From NCBI GenBank assembly GCA_046723645.1, contig JBKOUY010000167.1, forward strand, positions 1 through 15,455: DNA of 15,455 bases, given 5' to 3'. This document shows, one piece after another, positions 13,441 through 15,455 of the stretch. Source of the DNA: DASQUK01 sp046723645 (lineage in GTDB: Bacteria > Actinomycetota > Acidimicrobiia > Acidimicrobiales > VFJN01). The first letter of the stretch is position 1; each line of letters begins with the position of its first letter. The notes below the pieces were generated by a model, which saw only the letters and a program-made list of their open reading frames with translations, was not told the DNA's origin and did no database searches. Made by a program: the position numbers and the translations under genes.

Positions 13441-14730
13441 GTGCTCGCGCACGTGATCGGGACGAGAGGCTCGGGGCCGTCCGCACCCGAACGCGACCTC
13501 GTCATCGAGCATCGCGAAGCGCTCATCTTCATGATCTGCGAGGCCGCCGAGATGGAGCACGCACTGATGTGCGAGTACCTCTTCGCGGCGTTCAGCCTCA
13601 AGGAGCGCGCGGCCGAGGGTCTGACGCCAGCGCAGATGGAGGCCGTCGACCGCTGGAGGAAGACCGTCCTCGGCGTGGCCGCCCAGGAGATGCTCCACCT
13701 GGCACTGACGGCGAACATGCTCACCGCCCTCGGTGCCTCGCCGCACCTGTCGAGGCCGAACCTCCCGCAGCCCGCCCGCCACTACCCACCGGGCGTGCGG
13801 CTCGCACTCCTGCCGTTCGGCGAGCAGGCACTACGTCACTTCATGTTCCTCGAGCGTCCCGAGGGCATGGCGCTGGACGACGCCGAAGGGCTCGACGCCG
13901 TCGACGACGCATCGCCGCTGATGACCGAGGACGACATCGTGCCCCGGCTCCAGGACTTCGCCACGGTCGGGCACCTGTACCGGTCGATCGAGTCCGGGTT
14001 CGGCCACCTCGTCGACAAGCTCGGCGAGGAGGGTCTCTTCGTCGGCCCCCCACAGGCGCAGATCACGGAGGCGAACTTCGCCTGGCCTCAGCTCGTCTCC
14101 GTGACCGACCTGGCGAGCGCGACCGCCGCGATCGAGGCGATCGTCGAACAGGGGGAGGGACCGCGGGGCGACTGGCGTGATGCCCACTTCGGTCGGTTCA
14201 AGCGCATCCTGGACGAGTACGTGGCCATGCGGGCTGCGGACCCGACGTTCGAACCCGCCCGGCCCGTCGTCGCGGCCCGTGTGCGCCGCGGCGAAGGCGA
14301 GGCCGAAGGTGCCCTCATCGGCGAGCCGCTGACGGCCAAGGCGGCGGACCTGTTCAACGTGACCTACGAGGTGTTGCTGCAGGTGCTCTACCGCCTGCTC
14401 TCGCGCATCGACGAGTCCGATTCGGAGACCGCCGTCCTCGCCGACGTCGCCGTGGGCCTCATGTACGACGCCATCGAGCCACTCGGCCGCATGCTCGGGA
14501 CCATGCCGGTCGGGCCCGAACACCCCGGCGCGACCGCGGGCGCGCCCTTCGAGCTCTTCTACCAACCGGACTACCTCCTGCCCCACCACCGTGCGGCCTG
14601 GCTGCTGTTCGCCGAGCGCCTCGAGGAGGCGGCATCGTTCGCAGACCGGCTGTCGGCGGTGGTCGAGCCGGTGGGCGCGATATCGCTCGCCCTGACCGGC
14701 CACGCACAACGACTCAGGTCGTCCGTCTAG
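13441..14730 (+). CDS. Ferritin-like protein of the VioB/iminophenyl-pyruvate dimer synthase type
   Basis: A 429-residue cytoplasmic protein. The N-terminal half has the ferritin-like four-helix pattern seen in the C-terminal part of VioB and RebD: C-E-A-A-E-M-E-H-A-L-M-C-E-Y-L-F-A-A-F-S-L (33-53), A-A-Q-E-M-L-H-L-A-L-T-A-N-M-L (80-95, with E83 and H86 as likely metal ligands), then A-L-G-A-S-P, F-M-F-L-E (135-139) and L-Y-R-S-I-E (179-184, with E184). This set of Glu and His residues suits a two-metal or diiron site. The second half (about 260-429) is helical and not recognised by me. In violacein and rebeccamycin pathways this fold couples imine forms of indolepyruvate, but stand-alone members occur widely with unknown substrates. 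No oxidase or tryptophan-pathway gene is near, so a pigment role is unsupported. GTG 13441 is chosen because the frame begins there and the leaderless promoter fits. Confidence 0.82.
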   Translation: MLAHVIGTRGSGPSAPERDLVIEHREALIFMICEAAEMEHALMCEYLFAAFSLKERAAEGLTPAQMEAVDRWRKTVLGVAAQEMLHLALTANMLTALGASPHLSRPNLPQPARHYPPGVRLALLPFGEQALRHFMFLERPEGMALDDAEGLDAVDDASPLMTEDDIVPRLQDFATVGHLYRSIESGFGHLVDKLGEEGLFVGPPQAQITEANFAWPQLVSVTDLASATAAIEAIVEQGEGPRGDWRDAHFGRFKRILDEYVAMRAADPTFEPARPVVAARVRRGEGEAEGALIGEPLTAKAADLFNVTYEVLLQVLYRLLSRIDESDSETAVLADVAVGLMYDAIEPLGRMLGTMPVGPEHPGATAGAPFELFYQPDYLLPHHRAAWLLFAERLEEAASFADRLSAVVEPVGAISLALTGHAQRLRSSV

Positions 14731-14831
14731 CGAGCGGACGATTCGACGTCGCCCGTGCCGGAGACCCGAGGACCGGTGCGTTCGAGCGGCCCGGCAGGTC
14801 ATAGGACCAACACGACCGACTGGAGCGCGGC

Positions 14832-15263
14832 GTGGTTGAGCCCTTCGAGAAATCGGCGGACGCGACAAGCGGCTTGCGGCCTCTCGCTGGCCCGTGCACG
14901 GGCGTCGTCGTGATCGACGGCCCGTTGTCGCCAGAGAGGATCGCGACATTGTGCAGCGAGGCCCGCCGCCTGCTCGCGTCCGGCGGGGCCGACATCGTCG
15001 TGTGCGACGTGGGGGCGATGGTCGAGCCCGATGTCATGGTCGTCGAGGCCCTGGCCCGCCTCCAGCTCACCGCACGGCGGGCTGGGGGGTCGATCGAGGT
15101 GTGGCAGGCGTCCGGCGGGCTGCGGGACCTGCTCGCCCTCGTCGGTTTCTGTGACGTCGTCGCGTTGTGCGACAACTCACCAGTCGGGTCGCGCCGGCAG
15201 CTCGAAGAGAGGGAACAGCCTCGCGTCGAGGAAGGCGTGGATGGCGGTGATCCGACCGGCTGA
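14832..15263 (+). CDS. STAS-domain protein, MlaB-like
   Basis: A 143-residue protein with a single STAS domain. After a short N-terminal part, V-V-V-I-D-G-P-L-S-P-E-R-I-A-T-L (27-42) is the first strand and helix, then I-V-V-C-D-V-G-A-M-V-E-P-D, V-E-A-L-A-R-L-Q-L-T-A-R-R, I-E-V-W-Q-A-S and L-R-D-L-L-A-L-V-G-F. It matches a well-known actinobacterial STAS type with C-D-V-G-A-L...D-A-L-A-R-L-Q-L. The phosphorylatable Ser of anti-anti-sigma factors is absent (E-P-D-V instead), so it is closer to MlaB-type or non-phosphorylated STAS proteins. GGAG six bases before GTG 14832 supports the start. The domain ends near residue 112 and the last 30 residues (R-R-Q-L-E-E-R-E...) run antisense through the sigma factor gene and are probably a tail. 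It follows the ferritin-like gene by 101 bp. Confidence 0.78.
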   Translation: MVEPFEKSADATSGLRPLAGPCTGVVVIDGPLSPERIATLCSEARRLLASGGADIVVCDVGAMVEPDVMVVEALARLQLTARRAGGSIEVWQASGGLRDLLALVGFCDVVALCDNSPVGSRRQLEEREQPRVEEGVDGGDPTG

Positions 15264-15455
15264 GACCTCGACGATCTGCAGGTGGAATGGCTCGAAGGGG
15301 CCGCCGGCATCGCTCGCCTGGTAGACGCCGAACGCCGGTGATCCATTGGCCGACGTCGGTAGCACTCGGAGCACGGGATGCCTGCGCTGGAACCACTGCC
15401 TGATGGTGGCCGCTCCCTGCAACCACAGTTCGTGGGGCGGCATCGCCAGCATCGC
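15177..15455 (-). CDS. SigG-type ECF sigma factor, C-terminal SnoaL-like part (5' end outside window)
   Basis: The minus-strand frame runs off the right edge and ends at TGA 15177-15179. The visible 92 residues begin A-M-L-A-M-P-P-H-E-L-W-L-Q-G, followed by I-R-Q-W-F, A-N-G-S-P-A-F-G-V-Y-Q, F-H-L-Q-I-V-E-V-S-A-G-R-I-T-A-I-H-A-F-L-D and R-L-F-P-L-F-E-L-P. These match the SnoaL-like (NTF2-fold) C-terminal extension of SigG/ECF56-type sigma factors (TIGR02960 type), in which the extension follows regions sigma2 and sigma4 and modulates activity. The sigma regions themselves lie outside the window, so the assignment rests on the extension alone. Its end overlaps the convergent STAS gene by 87 bases. 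Confidence 0.82.
   Translation of the reverse strand, partial: AMLAMPPHELWLQGAATIRQWFQRRHPVLRVLPTSANGSPAFGVYQASDAGGPFEPFHLQIVEVSAGRITAIHAFLDARLFPLFELPARPDW

Noticed and set aside
13441..14730. Violacein/rebeccamycin-type pigment cluster suggested by the VioB-like fold
   Set aside because: No amino-acid oxidase, VioC/D/E or tryptophan-modifying gene is in the window, so only the fold is shared.

Overview
The window is very GC-rich (roughly 70% by eye), with strong G/C preference at third codon positions, many GTG starts and one TTG start. The gene families also point to a high-GC actinobacterium: a LID-less adenylate kinase, a DrrA/DrrB-type ABC exporter, a SigG-type ECF sigma factor with a SnoaL-like tail, and a cysteine-free HesB-like protein. 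Acidimicrobiia or a related environmental lineage is a reasonable guess, but that is inference only. There are no rRNA, tRNA, CRISPR or transposase genes, so this looks like ordinary chromosome.

Left part (1-4317). The tail of an adenylate kinase is followed by a convergent alpha/beta hydrolase, a probable small one-helix membrane protein, and a two-gene unit of a tandem universal stress protein and a zinc-ribbon thioredoxin 2. The last two overlap by ATGA and are surely co-translated. Together these resemble an actinobacterial stress or dormancy island. Next comes a decayed LuxR-type DNA-binding fragment (3059-3208), about 280 bp without a gene, a HesB/IscA-fold protein with no cysteine, and an uncharacterised zinc-ribbon protein starting at TTG.

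Middle (4441-10270), all on the minus strand. In transcription order: a secreted parallel beta-helix protein (10270-8432, of the kind often mislabelled 'adenylyl cyclase'), a secreted Asp-box beta-propeller protein (8263-6404), a strong 21-bp hairpin, then an ABC-2 exporter (ATPase 6245-5253, permease 5256-4441, overlapping by GTGA). Hairpins lie after the beta-helix, Asp-box and permease genes, which suggests three transcription units rather than one operon.

Right part (10456-15455). A CPA1-type Na+/H+ antiporter diverges from the beta-helix gene across a spacer holding a 16-bp perfect palindrome. It is followed by an atypical NAD(P)-binding SDR protein, a convergent STAS-domain (anti-anti-sigma-like) protein, a VioB-like ferritin-fold protein with a candidate leaderless promoter and phased direct repeats upstream, a second (MlaB-like) STAS protein, and the C-terminal end of a SigG-type ECF sigma factor that converges on it with an 87-bp antisense overlap. 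The two STAS proteins, sigma factor and ferritin-like enzyme may form a regulatory neighbourhood, but nothing in the sequence proves that they act together. I see no clear previously undescribed system; the best leads are the ferritin/STAS/sigma cluster, the secreted pair, and the cysteine-free HesB protein.
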